From contig CAAENX010000004.1 in assembly GCA_900757495.1 (NCBI GenBank), positions 1 through 35,735 of the forward strand: a DNA stretch of 35,735 nt, written 5' to 3'. The notes below the pieces were generated by a model that saw only the letters and a list, made by a program, of their open reading frames with translations, was not told the origin of the DNA and searched no databases. Shown here piece by piece: positions 15,426 to 22,633 of this stretch (positions are counted from its first letter, which is position 1; every line of letters starts with the position of its first letter). The position numbers and the translations under genes were made by a program. The stretch is from an uncultured Collinsella sp. (GTDB lineage: Bacteria; Actinomycetota; Coriobacteriia; Coriobacteriales; Coriobacteriaceae).

Positions 15426-15608
15426 CGAGGTCTAATACTTTTCCCGAGAAGTGAACGACCATATTCGGACCCCCGAAGCATCCGCATTTTTCGGCCGCAA
15501 AATCGCAGGATTCCAGCATCGAAACTGCAGGAAACGATGCCCTTAAAGTGTCGATGCTTCGGGGGGCTGATTTGTCTCGTTCACTTCTCGGAAAAGTATT
15601 AGACTTCG
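15426..15608. repeat. 184-bp nested inverted-repeat element, copy 2
   Basis: Same organisation and orientation as the copy at 12383-12566. The inner arm is GGACCCCCGAAGCATC (15467-15482), paired with GATGCTTCGGGGG at 15553-15565. Relative to copy 1 the left arm changed A to G and the right arm changed T to C at the matching pair, so base pairing is kept. One base is missing in the right outer arm (CGGAAAAG versus CGGGAAAAG). It lies 18 bp downstream of the kinase stop and could also act as its terminator. Confidence 0.85.
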
Positions 15609-15648
15609 GTTTTTTGACCGTTGCAAAAGTCGATCCCTCGGCATAAAT

Positions 15649-15683
15649 AAAGGGATAAGGCCATGCGGCCCTATCCCTTTTTG
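15649..15683. terminator. Bidirectional terminator
   Basis: AAAGGGATA and TATCCCTTT enclose an inner GGCC...GGCC pairing. On the plus strand the stem runs into TTTTT; on the minus strand it runs into TTTATTTAT. It can stop transcription from the kinase operon and from the VOC gene that converge here. Confidence 0.8.
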
Positions 15684-15704
15684 CTAGCTATGGCAGCTTG
15701 TACG

Positions 15705-16079
15705 CTACTCGCGGCACAGATGCACGGCGAAGCCGGCGAACTCGCGCTTAAAGTACACAAGCTTGGTGCTACCGTCGGGCAGCAGCGCGCGCGACTCCTC
15801 GTCGACCTCGAGCCCGCGCTCGGCAAACCACTTTTCGGCCGCATCGATGTCGTTGACGGCAAAGCCGATGTGGCCCTTGGTGCCACGACCGTTCTGCTTC
15901 ATGATCTCGACCAGCGAATCGTTAAAGTACGAAACCGGGGTCTCGATGACGGGCAGGCCCATCATCGTCGAGAACAGCTCCGCGATCTCCAGGGCGTCTG
16001 CCGGGTCGGTAGCGTTAATGCCCACATGGGCAACGCGCATGCCAAAGAGCTCGACCGGATTGGCGTTCTGCTCACTCAT
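15705..16079 (-). CDS. VOC (glyoxalase/dioxygenase superfamily) protein
   Basis: This 124-residue protein has the beta-alpha-beta-beta-beta pattern of the vicinal oxygen chelate fold. The first module is VAHVGINATDPADALEIAEL...FSTMMGLPVIETPVSYFN and the second GHIGFAVNDIDAAEKWFAER...KLVYFKREFAGFAVHL. Candidate metal ligands are His18, His69 and the late His/Glu near the C-terminus. It begins 12 bp after the PTS IIB gene stops, so the two are an operon. Members act on small metabolites such as glyoxal adducts or sugar-derived compounds. The link to a PTS component suggests sugar metabolism, but the substrate cannot be named. Confidence 0.8.
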   Translation of the reverse strand: MSEQNANPVELFGMRVAHVGINATDPADALEIAELFSTMMGLPVIETPVSYFNDSLVEIMKQNGRGTKGHIGFAVNDIDAAEKWFAERGLEVDEESRALLPDGSTKLVYFKREFAGFAVHLCRE

Positions 16080-16090
16080 GCAGGCAGCGC

Positions 16091-16378
16091 CTACTGAGCC
16101 ATGACGTCAAGAACGGCCTTCTCGGCAGCGACGCGGTTCATGCCGGTCATGAAGGGCACGCCGCTCACGTACGGGCAGGTGAGGCCCTCGGGGGCAACGG
16201 TGGTGGCGATCAGCAGGTCGGCGCCCTCGTCGCAAGCGTCCTTGGCCTCGGAGATGGCGCACTGCACGATCTCGTACTTGTCGGCGTAACCGTTGGAGTC
16301 GAGCATGGTGGCGACCTTCTGGGCAACGAGCGTGGAAGTAGCAGCGCCAGCACCGCAAGCCAAAACGATCTTCTTCAT
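16091..16378 (-). CDS. Orphan PTS system IIB component (galactitol/lactose-like)
   Basis: This 95-residue protein has the phosphocysteine loop ACGAGAATSTLVAQKV with Cys8 as phosphoacceptor, the signature of the GatB type IIB fold, and later TTVAPEGL and PFMTGMN. IIB takes phosphate from IIA and gives it to the sugar entering through IIC. No IIA or IIC gene is next to it; the only partner is the VOC gene 12 bp downstream. It may serve a permease elsewhere or act as a regulator. GGGAGA lies about 10 bases before ATG 16378. Confidence 0.85.
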   Translation of the reverse strand: MKKIVLACGAGAATSTLVAQKVATMLDSNGYADKYEIVQCAISEAKDACDEGADLLIATTVAPEGLTCPYVSGVPFMTGMNRVAAEKAVLDVMAQ

Positions 16379-16541
16379 AGGTAATGTCTCCCTTCATGGT
16401 TTACTTTAGGTAAGTGTACCGCAGCGAGCGATGGCGCTCGGCCTCGATGAGCTTTTATGCCAGTTTGCTTGCGCGCTGCGTATAATACATCTAGTACGTG
16501 TTGCCATACCGCTCGCTTTACGAGCGACTAAGGACCCTAAT
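16379..16541 (+). promoter_or_regulatory. Divergent promoter region with consensus -10 box
   Basis: A perfect TATAAT at 16481-16486 lies 55 bases before the TPR-like gene. The -35 is weak (TGCCAG at 17-base spacing). A short hairpin, CGCTCG-ctttA-CGAGCG, at about 16510-16526 falls in the leader just before AAGGA. The opposite promoter for the PTS IIB gene must also lie here. Confidence 0.5.
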
Positions 16542-17165
16542 ATGCCCGATTCCCGCACCCTCTGGACCGCCGTCGTTATCATCTGCATCGCCGTGTCGGT
16601 ATTCTTTAGCGTCAAAAAACGTACCACGTTTAAGCGCCTGCAGCAGCTTATGGCTGCCAAGCGGTGGGACGAGTTCGATCGCCTGCTCGACGCCAAACTC
16701 ACCAGTATGCTGTACCCGCGCTACAACCGCGACTACCTGCGCCTGAACTCCTATCTGCTGCGCGAGGACCACGAGCGCGCCAGCGAGATGTTCGACCTAC
16801 TGCTGGGACTCAACCTCCCCAAGATGCAGCGCGTCGACCTGGTAATCAAGGCCTTTAACTACTACGTTGGCCAGGAGGACCGCAAAAAGTCCAAGGAGTT
16901 ACTGCACGAGATCAAGGGCTTTGAGGGCGGTCAGGCCGAGGCAGTCGCGCACGAATGCCAGCTGATGTACGACACGATGATCCTCAAGCGCCACAACGAC
17001 ATCCCCGAGCTGGAGCGCATGCTCAAGGAGGCCGGTGACGACAAGGTCAAGAGCTGCCGCCTGGAATACCTGCTGGCCCTGCAGTACAAGAACAAGGGCG
17101 ACGAGGCCAAGTTTGCCGAGTACTTGGAAAAGTCGGGCCAGCACTCGATGGCTGTCAACGCGTAA
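16542..17165 (+). CDS. Membrane-anchored TPR-like protein of unknown function
   Basis: I start it at ATG 16542 (207 residues), with AAGGA about 8 bases upstream; the frame is open earlier, but that part overlaps the promoter. The N-terminus has one transmembrane helix (LWTAVVIICIAVSVFFSV). The rest is all-helical with repeated helix pairs (AKRWDEFDRLLDAKL; REDHERASEMFDLLLGLNLP; DRKKSKELLHEIKGFEGGQA), as in tetratricopeptide solenoids. It probably faces the cytoplasm and binds a protein partner. No partner is evident from the neighbourhood. Confidence 0.75.
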   Translation: MPDSRTLWTAVVIICIAVSVFFSVKKRTTFKRLQQLMAAKRWDEFDRLLDAKLTSMLYPRYNRDYLRLNSYLLREDHERASEMFDLLLGLNLPKMQRVDLVIKAFNYYVGQEDRKKSKELLHEIKGFEGGQAEAVAHECQLMYDTMILKRHNDIPELERMLKEAGDDKVKSCRLEYLLALQYKNKGDEAKFAEYLEKSGQHSMAVNA

Positions 17166-17196
17166 CGAGCGGCTTGTGCTAGACTTCTAGTCTCAC

Positions 17197-17281
17197 GGGG
17201 GCGTGGCGGAATTGGCATACGCAGGAGACTTAAAATCTCTCGCCGCAAGGATTGTGGGTTCGAGTCCCACCGCCCCTACCA
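17197..17281 (+). tRNA. tRNA-Leu (anticodon TAA), CCA encoded
   Basis: The acceptor GGGGGCG pairs with CGCCCCT. The D arm has GCG/CGC, the anticodon stem GGAGA/TCTCT carries the loop CTTAAAA with anticodon TAA at 17231-17233, a short variable region follows, and the T arm GTGGG-TTCGAGT-CCCAC is perfect. CCA is encoded at 17279-17281. It decodes UUA. A terminator follows at once, and the 3' end is repeated 196 bp downstream. Confidence 0.95.
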
Positions 17282-17292
17282 TATGGAGCTTT

Positions 17293-17331
17293 CGAGCCCG
17301 TGTCCCCCAGGGATGCGGGCTCGTTTCTTTT
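17293..17331 (+). terminator. Terminator of tRNA-Leu
   Basis: CGAGCCCG pairs with CGGGCTCG; the loop also contains a TCCC/GGGA pairing, and TTTCTTTT follows. A near copy is at 17489-17527 with CGGGCCCG arms. Confidence 0.85.
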
Positions 17332-17373
17332 GGACGCCGGTGGGGCTCGAACCCGCGAGGGGGCGAGCGTCAA

Positions 17374-17455
17374 GCGGACGCGCAGCGTCCGCAGCGAGCC
17401 GGCGAGGGCGCCGACAGGCGGCCGAAGCCGGTGCGTATTTGCGCAGCAAATACGC
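17374..17455. repeat. Two perfect palindromes with the same GCA triloop
   Basis: GCGGACGC-gca-GCGTCCGC (17374-17392) and GCGTATTTGC-gca-GCAAATACGC (17433-17455) lie between the two tRNA 3' ends. No gene is supported here. Confidence 0.7.
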
Positions 17456-17488
17456 GGACGTCCCACCGCCCCTACCACGTATTGTTTA

Positions 17489-17527
17489 CGGGCCCGTGTC
17501 CCCCAGGGATGCGGGCCCGTTTCTTGT
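17489..17527 (+). terminator. Duplicate terminator
   Basis: CGGGCCCG arms at 17489-17496 and 17512-17519 enclose the same loop as the tRNA terminator, followed by TTTCTTG. The A-T pair of the first copy is replaced by G-C on both arms, so pairing is retained. Confidence 0.75.
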
Positions 17528-17628
17528 GGATGCCGGTGGACTTTAGAAGTTGCGGTGGAATAGTTCCTGTTTTGACTGGTTACCAGCTTATTTAAGAACT
17601 TTTTCACCGCAACTTAGATTGGCACTCC

Positions 17629-17706
17629 CACATTTTTCGATGGAAAAACGTGGTTGTCTCGCACATTTTCCGATGGAAAAATGTGGTTGTGTCGCACATT
17701 TTTCAA
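17629..17706 (+). repeat. 33-bp tandem repeats upstream of the first AAA/DUF4143 gene
   Basis: Units start at 17629, 17662 and 17695, exactly 33 bp apart; the third is partial. Each begins CACATTTT(T/C)C and contains GATGGAAAAA and GTGGTTGT. The first part of each unit is itself an imperfect palindrome (CACATTTT...AAAAtGTG). They end about 50 bp before ATG 17756, and a TATACT box lies at 17727-17732, so they occupy operator or activator positions. Confidence 0.85.
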
Positions 17707-17755
17707 GGGAACCGTCCAAAGGGCCTTATACTAGCCAAGAGAGTTGGGAGGCAAT

Positions 17756-19057
17756 ATGCAGCGACAGCTTATGAGTGAACTCATCGCTTGGAAATCGAGA
17801 GCGAATCGCAAACCCCTCTTGCTTAAGGGTGCCCGCCAGACAGGAAAGACTTGGCTTCTTAACGAATTCGCGAGCCAACAGTATCGAAACATCATTCGTT
17901 TCGACTTTATGCTCGAACCGAGCGCACGCTCGCTGTTCGATGGAGACCTCGACCCCAAGCGCATCATCTCCCAGATAGAGCTTCTTCGCGGCCAAACCGT
18001 AACTCCGGCAGACACGCTCATCATCTTTGACGAGATCCAAGAGGCACCGCGCGGCATCACCTCGCTCAAGTACTTCAACGAGCTTGCGCCCGAATACCAT
18101 ATCGTCGCAGCCGGCTCCTATATGGGCCTCGCGCTCCGGCGCGAAAACGAGTCATTTCCCGTCGGCAAAATCGACCAGCTCACCATGCGTCCCATGGGGT
18201 TTACCGAGTTCGTTCGCGCCGTCGATGGCGACCCGCTCGCCGACGCCATCCTTGCCGCAGACATGAATCTTCTGGCAAACGTTACCGAAAAGCTCGAGCA
18301 CTTGCTCAAGGAATACCTCGTTGTCGGCGGCATGCCCGAAGTCGTCTCCGCCTTCGCCGCGACCCGCGATTTCATCGAAGCCCGCAGGCTTCAGCAACAA
18401 ATCATCGAGGCTTACGAATCCGATTTTGGCAAACATGCGCCCGCCCGCATTGTCGAGCGCATGAGGCTGGTTTGGAAATCCCTCCCCGGCCAGCTTGCAA
18501 AGGAAAATAAAAAGTTCATCTACGGAGCCCTTCGCCCCGGGGCGCGCGCACGCGATTTCGAAGAGAGTCTCCAGTGGCTCATGGATTACGGAATCGTTCA
18601 TAAGGTGCCGCGCGTTTCCGCTCTCAGGGCACCGCTTTCGAGCTATGAGGACCTCTCGGGCTTCAAGCTGTTTTGCATCGACACCGGCATCCTCGGCGCG
18701 CTCTCCAACCTCCCACCGACCATCGTCCTGGACGGCTCCGCTGTTTTCACCGAGTTTAAGGGCTCGCTCACCGAGCAATATGTCGCACAGGAACTCTTGC
18801 TGCAAGGCAAAAGCCCCGCGTACTGGTCCTCTACCTCTGGCAATGCCGAAACTGACTTTGCCATCGACCATGCGGGGACCGTACTTCCGCTTGAGGTCAA
18901 GGCAGCAGAGAACCTTAAAGCGAAGAGTCTGAAAATAGCCTGCGAAAAATTCAAACTCATGCGTTGCGTGAGGACCTCCCTGGCGGCATATAGAGACGAG
19001 GACATGCTCGTCAATATTCCGCTTTGGGAGATTGGGCAAATCGACAGGCTGGCATAA
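17756..19057 (+). CDS. AAA ATPase with DUF4143 (first intact copy)
   Basis: This 433-residue protein starts at ATG 17756, with GGGAGG four bases upstream; an in-frame TTG 12 bases earlier is unlikely. The ATPase part has Walker A GARQTGKT at 25-32, Walker B LIIFDEIQ at 88-95 and a sensor-like GSYMGL. The middle holds LLKEYLVVGGMPEVV, typical of this family. The C-terminal DUF4143 part ends with TEQYVAQELL...SGNAETDFAIDHAG and LPLEVKAAENLKAKSL. That gives a D...E-x-K pattern of a PD-(D/E)XK-like fold. The biological role of the family is not established; DNA-related defence or mobile-element functions are often suspected. The gene stands alone and is preceded by 33-bp repeats. Confidence 0.9.
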   Translation: MQRQLMSELIAWKSRANRKPLLLKGARQTGKTWLLNEFASQQYRNIIRFDFMLEPSARSLFDGDLDPKRIISQIELLRGQTVTPADTLIIFDEIQEAPRGITSLKYFNELAPEYHIVAAGSYMGLALRRENESFPVGKIDQLTMRPMGFTEFVRAVDGDPLADAILAADMNLLANVTEKLEHLLKEYLVVGGMPEVVSAFAATRDFIEARRLQQQIIEAYESDFGKHAPARIVERMRLVWKSLPGQLAKENKKFIYGALRPGARARDFEESLQWLMDYGIVHKVPRVSALRAPLSSYEDLSGFKLFCIDTGILGALSNLPPTIVLDGSAVFTEFKGSLTEQYVAQELLLQGKSPAYWSSTSGNAETDFAIDHAGTVLPLEVKAAENLKAKSLKIACEKFKLMRCVRTSLAAYRDEDMLVNIPLWEIGQIDRLA

Positions 19058-19092
19058 GTAGCTAAAATAGCCCCGTCCCAAAAAGACTAGTT

Positions 19093-20094
19093 TTAGAGGG
19101 TGCTCAGACTCGGGGTCCATGCGATGGTGGGGGTCGCGCCGTCGAGAGTCTCGTTGATGGTGGCGGCCATGCCGGCAAGCAAGCTGTTCTCGCTTACGGC
19201 GAGCGTGTCGTAATTGCCAGCGCGCATGAGCTCGCGAATTACCACGGCACCGGCCAAGATCACGCCCGCGCGTTTGGGCTGCACGCCTGGCAGCGCGGCG
19301 ATGCCTGCAACATCCAGCGTGGACATGCGCTCGATAGCGGCCGAGACCTGCTCCATCGAAAGCTCGCGCAGGTGCACAAAACTCGAGTCGTACGGCTCCA
19401 GCTCGTGAACGAGCGCCACGAGCGTGGTGACGGTGCCACCCACCGTGACCAGGCGCTCGGCACGCTCAAAATCGACGGGCAGGCCCTCAAAATAGGCAGC
19501 GAACTGCTCGCCCGCCCAGTTGGCGGCGGCAGCAAGCTCGCCGTCCGTTGGCGGCAATGCCGAGAAAAACCGCTCCGTCACACGACGGCAGCCAATGTCC
19601 AGCGAACGCGTGCCCTCCAGCGCAAAGACCCCACGCTCCGGTGCGTACACACCCGTCGCGAGTTCCGTGGACCCGCCGCCCGAATCCGCGACAATAATGC
19701 GCTCGCCTGCAAAGTCGTGCGCCACGCCAAAAAACGTCAGGCGCGCCTCGACCTCGCCCGGAATCACCTGCGGCTCAAGCCCCAGATCGCACAGGCCGTC
19801 CAGCAGCAGTGCGGCATTGGATGCATCTCGCGCGGCGCTCGTGCAGGTGGTGCAGATGCACGCGACCCCAAAGGCACGTGCCTCGTCCACAAACATGCGG
19901 CATGCGGCAAGCACGCGCTCAACGGCCGCCTCGCAAAAGCGCCCCGTCGCGTCGACACCCTCGCCTAGATCGGTAATCTCGGTATGCTTGGACGATTCCA
20001 CGATCGCCCCGCCCTCGACCTGGGCCAGCACCAGTCGCGACGACACCGTTCCCAAGTCAATCGCCGCCACCTTATATCGTTTGCAATTCGTCAT
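19093..20094 (-). CDS. Exopolyphosphatase / pppGpp phosphohydrolase family protein
   Basis: This 333-residue Ppx/GppA-type protein of the ASKHA superfamily has the phosphate-1 loop AIDLGTVSSRLVLA (Val where Asn is usual), the TTCTSAARDASN segment, VADSGGGSTELATG for phosphate-2, and TVGGTVTTL. It corresponds to the short form without the C-terminal HD domain. The reaction is release of phosphate from polyphosphate or from guanosine pentaphosphate; which one cannot be told from sequence. It lies 20 bp downstream of the FtsB/DivIC-like gene, the same pairing often seen in actinobacteria near eno. It converges with the AAA ATPase gene. Confidence 0.9.
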   Translation of the reverse strand: MTNCKRYKVAAIDLGTVSSRLVLAQVEGGAIVESSKHTEITDLGEGVDATGRFCEAAVERVLAACRMFVDEARAFGVACICTTCTSAARDASNAALLLDGLCDLGLEPQVIPGEVEARLTFFGVAHDFAGERIIVADSGGGSTELATGVYAPERGVFALEGTRSLDIGCRRVTERFFSALPPTDGELAAAANWAGEQFAAYFEGLPVDFERAERLVTVGGTVTTLVALVHELEPYDSSFVHLRELSMEQVSAAIERMSTLDVAGIAALPGVQPKRAGVILAGAVVIRELMRAGNYDTLAVSENSLLAGMAATINETLDGATPTIAWTPSLSTL

Positions 20095-20114
20095 TGCAGG
20101 CTCCCCTCCGGGCG

Positions 20115-20876
20115 CTATTCGCCGCTGGACGCGACCGTCTGACCCTCGACGCCGTTAAATCCAAACAGCATGTCGAGCGTCTGGATGTACCACGGCGCGT
20201 CCTTGCCCACCTCTTCGATCTCTTTGGCCACTTCGCTGGCCTTTTTGGCGTTCGACGACTTCTTGCTCGAAGACGAATCCGAATCGTCGTCCAGGCCCAG
20301 CACGTCAATCTTGGTCTCGCCGGGCATCACCAGGCCCAGATCCTCGGTCGCCGCGTCCTTAATGCCCTCCTCCGAGAGCAGTTTGTCGACGCTTTTCTGC
20401 AGCTCGTCGTTGTACTGCTGGCGAATCTCGACCTGCTTGGCCAAGATGTCGCTCGAGCGTTTGGCAACGTAGAGGTCGCGCACGGGAAAGTACAGGCTCA
20501 CGAGCACCAGGGCAACGACAATACCGATAAACAGTCCACGCTGGGGCCCATGGGTAAAGTCGTAGATTGCCTTAATCACCGCGTTGTCGTTGGCGTAGTG
20601 CATGAAGTCCGAGCCCGAAAGACGGCTCGAGGGCTTGGTCGACTTGTCGTGCGCCTGAGCAGACGGGCGCGATTCGTACGTCGCGCGCGACGGACGGTCC
20701 GGGCGATGCGTCGACATATTCGTTTGAGCATGGGAGTGCGAAGTGCCCGGCGTGCGATGCGTGGGACGGTCAGCACCCGTATATTCGGGCCCGCCAAGCT
20801 GCACCGAATGCGCGCGGCGAGACGACGGCTCACGCGAACCGGCGGAATAGTACCTGTTGTCGTAAATCTGATCCAT
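20115..20876 (-). CDS. FtsB/DivIC-like septum formation protein
   Basis: From ATG 20876 the product has 253 residues. The N-terminal 110 residues are basic, Ser/Arg/His-rich and disordered. One transmembrane helix follows (GLFIGIVVALVLVSLYFPV), then a coiled coil (ILAKQVEIRQQYNDELQKSV) and the short globular end DLGLVMPGE, as in the DivIC/FtsB family. The C-terminus adds an acidic Ser-rich tail. These bitopic proteins join FtsL and FtsQ at the division site. It lies directly after eno and before ppx/gppA, the classic eno-ftsB-ppx order of actinobacteria, which supports the call. Confidence 0.8.
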   Translation of the reverse strand: MDQIYDNRYYSAGSREPSSRRAHSVQLGGPEYTGADRPTHRTPGTSHSHAQTNMSTHRPDRPSRATYESRPSAQAHDKSTKPSSRLSGSDFMHYANDNAVIKAIYDFTHGPQRGLFIGIVVALVLVSLYFPVRDLYVAKRSSDILAKQVEIRQQYNDELQKSVDKLLSEEGIKDAATEDLGLVMPGETKIDVLGLDDDSDSSSSKKSSNAKKASEVAKEIEEVGKDAPWYIQTLDMLFGFNGVEGQTVASSGE

Positions 20877-20967
20877 GTGCGCCTTGTGCGGTTGAGGTTT
20901 GTTTGCGCTAAGTATTCTAGTTATAGCACGAGCGCGCGCACCGCCTTCGGCAGCCTTTGCTCGACAT

Positions 20968-21000
20968 AAAAAAGGCGCTGAGCCACACGGCCCAGCGCCC
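20968..21000 (-). terminator. Terminator of eno
   Basis: On the minus strand GGCGCTGGGCC pairs with GGCTCAGCGCC with one mismatch, followed by TTTTTT. It lies 62 bp after the enolase stop and before the FtsB/DivIC-like start, so that gene needs its own promoter between 20877 and 20967. Confidence 0.85.
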
Positions 21001-21062
21001 AATAGCGGCCATCAGAAGTGGAACAGAGCCGAGTCAACCCCGCCCCCGCGAGCACCGCCCGT

Positions 21063-22352
21063 TTAGCGAATGTTGTAGAACGCGGCCTTACCGGCGTAGC
21101 GCGCGCTGCCCTCGAGCTCATCCTCGATGCGGATGAGCTGGTTGTACTTGGCAATACGGTCACTGCGGCACGGGGCGCCCGACTTGATCTGGCCGGCGTT
21201 GACGCCCACAACGAGGTCGGCGATCGTGGAGTCCTCGGTCTCGCCGGAGCGGTGGCTCACGATGCAAGCGTATCCGGCCTCCTTGGCGGTCTCGATGGCC
21301 TCGAGCGACTCGGTGAGCGTACCGATCTGGTTAACCTTGACCAGGATTGCGTTGGCGGCACCCAGCTCGATACCCTTCTTGAGGCGCTCGGTGTTGGTGA
21401 CGAACAGGTCGTCGCCCACCAGCTGCACCTTGTTGCCAATGCGACGGGTCAGCTCGACCCAGCCGTCCCAGTCCTCCTCGGCCATGCCGTCCTCGATGGA
21501 GATGATGGGATAGGTGTCGACGAGTTTCTCCCAGTAATCAACCATCTGGGCACTCGTGTACTCCACACCCTCGCCCTTGAGCTCGTACATGCCTGTCTCG
21601 GCGTTGTAGAACTCGGTGGACGCCGGGTCCATGGCGTACATGAAGTCGACGCCGGGCTTAAAGCCGGCCTTCTCCACGGCCTTGGTGATGTACTCGAACG
21701 GCTCGGCGTTGGTCTTGAGGTTGGGCGCAAAGCCACCCTCGTCGCCCACGCCGCCGCCCAGGCCGGCCTCGTGCAGCACGCCCTTGAGGGTGTGATAGAC
21801 CTCGGCGCACCAACGCAGGCCCTCGGCAAAGCTCGGGGCGCCCACCGGCATGATCATGAACTCCTGGAAGTCGACGTTGTTGTCGGCATGCACGCCGCCG
21901 TTGAGGATGTTCATCATGGGCGTGGGCAGCAGATGAGCGTTGACGCCGCCCAGGTACTGATACAGCGACAGGCCCGCCGACTCGGCAGCGGCGCGGGCGA
22001 CGGCCAGCGACACGCCCAGAATGGCGTTGGCGCCGAGCTTGGTCTTGTTGGGGGTACCGTCCGCGGCGATCAGCGCGGCATCGACGGCGCGCTGGTCGAA
22101 GGCATCGAGGCCCACGACGGCGTTAGCGCACTCGTTGTTGACGTGCTCGACGGCCTGCGAGACGCCCTTGCCCAGGTAGCGACCCTTGTCGCCGTCGCGC
22201 AGCTCGCATGCCTCAAAGGCGCCGGTCGAAGCGCCCGAAGGCACCATCGCGCGGCCGAAGCTGCCGTCCTCGAGCACGACCTCGACCTCGACAGTGGGAT
22301 TGCCGCGGCTGTCGAGCACCTCGCGACCGTAAACGTCCAAAATATCGCTCAT
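21063..22352 (-). CDS. eno: Enolase
   Basis: This 429-residue protein matches bacterial enolases over its whole length: VYGREVLDSRGNPTVEVEV at the start, the catalytic loop SGASTGAFEA, metal ligands in MYAMDPAS, SIEDGMAEEDWDGW and VGDDLFVTN, catalytic Lys in AILVKVNQIGTLTE, and the signature CIVSHRSGETED. It converts 2-phosphoglycerate to phosphoenolpyruvate in glycolysis in the cytoplasm, and is also an RNA degradosome component in some bacteria. GAGGGAG precedes the ATG. It lies on the minus strand with its own terminator. Confidence 0.98.
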   Translation of the reverse strand: MSDILDVYGREVLDSRGNPTVEVEVVLEDGSFGRAMVPSGASTGAFEACELRDGDKGRYLGKGVSQAVEHVNNECANAVVGLDAFDQRAVDAALIAADGTPNKTKLGANAILGVSLAVARAAAESAGLSLYQYLGGVNAHLLPTPMMNILNGGVHADNNVDFQEFMIMPVGAPSFAEGLRWCAEVYHTLKGVLHEAGLGGGVGDEGGFAPNLKTNAEPFEYITKAVEKAGFKPGVDFMYAMDPASTEFYNAETGMYELKGEGVEYTSAQMVDYWEKLVDTYPIISIEDGMAEEDWDGWVELTRRIGNKVQLVGDDLFVTNTERLKKGIELGAANAILVKVNQIGTLTESLEAIETAKEAGYACIVSHRSGETEDSTIADLVVGVNAGQIKSGAPCRSDRIAKYNQLIRIEDELEGSARYAGKAAFYNIR

Positions 22353-22633
22353 GTTGTCTCCCTCTCACTTGGAAACGTAGTGGATGCAAGCGACTGGCCG
22401 ACTGTGCACCATCGGTGTGCCTCCGTAAGTTAGCCATGTCGCACTTTTTGCATTATGCCCTAAGTTAGCCAAGGGATACATATGAATTGGAGAAATCATT
22501 CTTTGGGGCGCTTGTTTTTGCACCGAGCATTCATCTCTAGAGGTCGCCCCCCCCCATTAAATTCTTCTATCGGCATACCGTCTTTACCTGGCTTGCGAAT
22601 GAAAGAGCCAATAATGTGCTTTTACATCGTGCA
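22353..22633. other. Intergenic region with a duplicated 11-mer
   Basis: About 280 bp between the divergent eno and second AAA/DUF4143 gene. It holds eno's promoter side and two direct copies of TAAGTTAGCCA, at 22426-22436 and 22461-22471 (35-bp offset), separated by GTCGCACTTTTTGCATTATG. A 61-codon plus-strand frame (22482-22667) has no family resemblance. A run of eight C occurs near 22549-22556. Confidence 0.5.

Larger units (their letters stand above)
17264..17538 (+). repeat. Tandem duplication of tRNA 3' end plus terminator, 196-bp offset
   Basis: GTCCCACCGCCCCTACCA occurs at 17264-17281 (inside the tRNA) and again at 17460-17477. In both places it is followed, after a spacer of similar length, by the same hairpin and the segment ending GCCGGTGG (to 17342 and 17538). 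About 79 bp are shared. The pattern resembles attL/attR sites of an element that used the tRNA 3' end, now reduced to about 117 bp of intervening DNA, or an unequal-recombination scar. Confidence 0.8.

Noticed and set aside
17203..17607. Several 85-130 codon frames across the tRNA and its duplicated 3' end
   Set aside because: They read through the tRNA and terminators on both strands and only reflect GC-rich repeats.
21018..22433. 471-codon plus-strand open frame opposite enolase
   Set aside because: Antisense shadow of eno; no family features.
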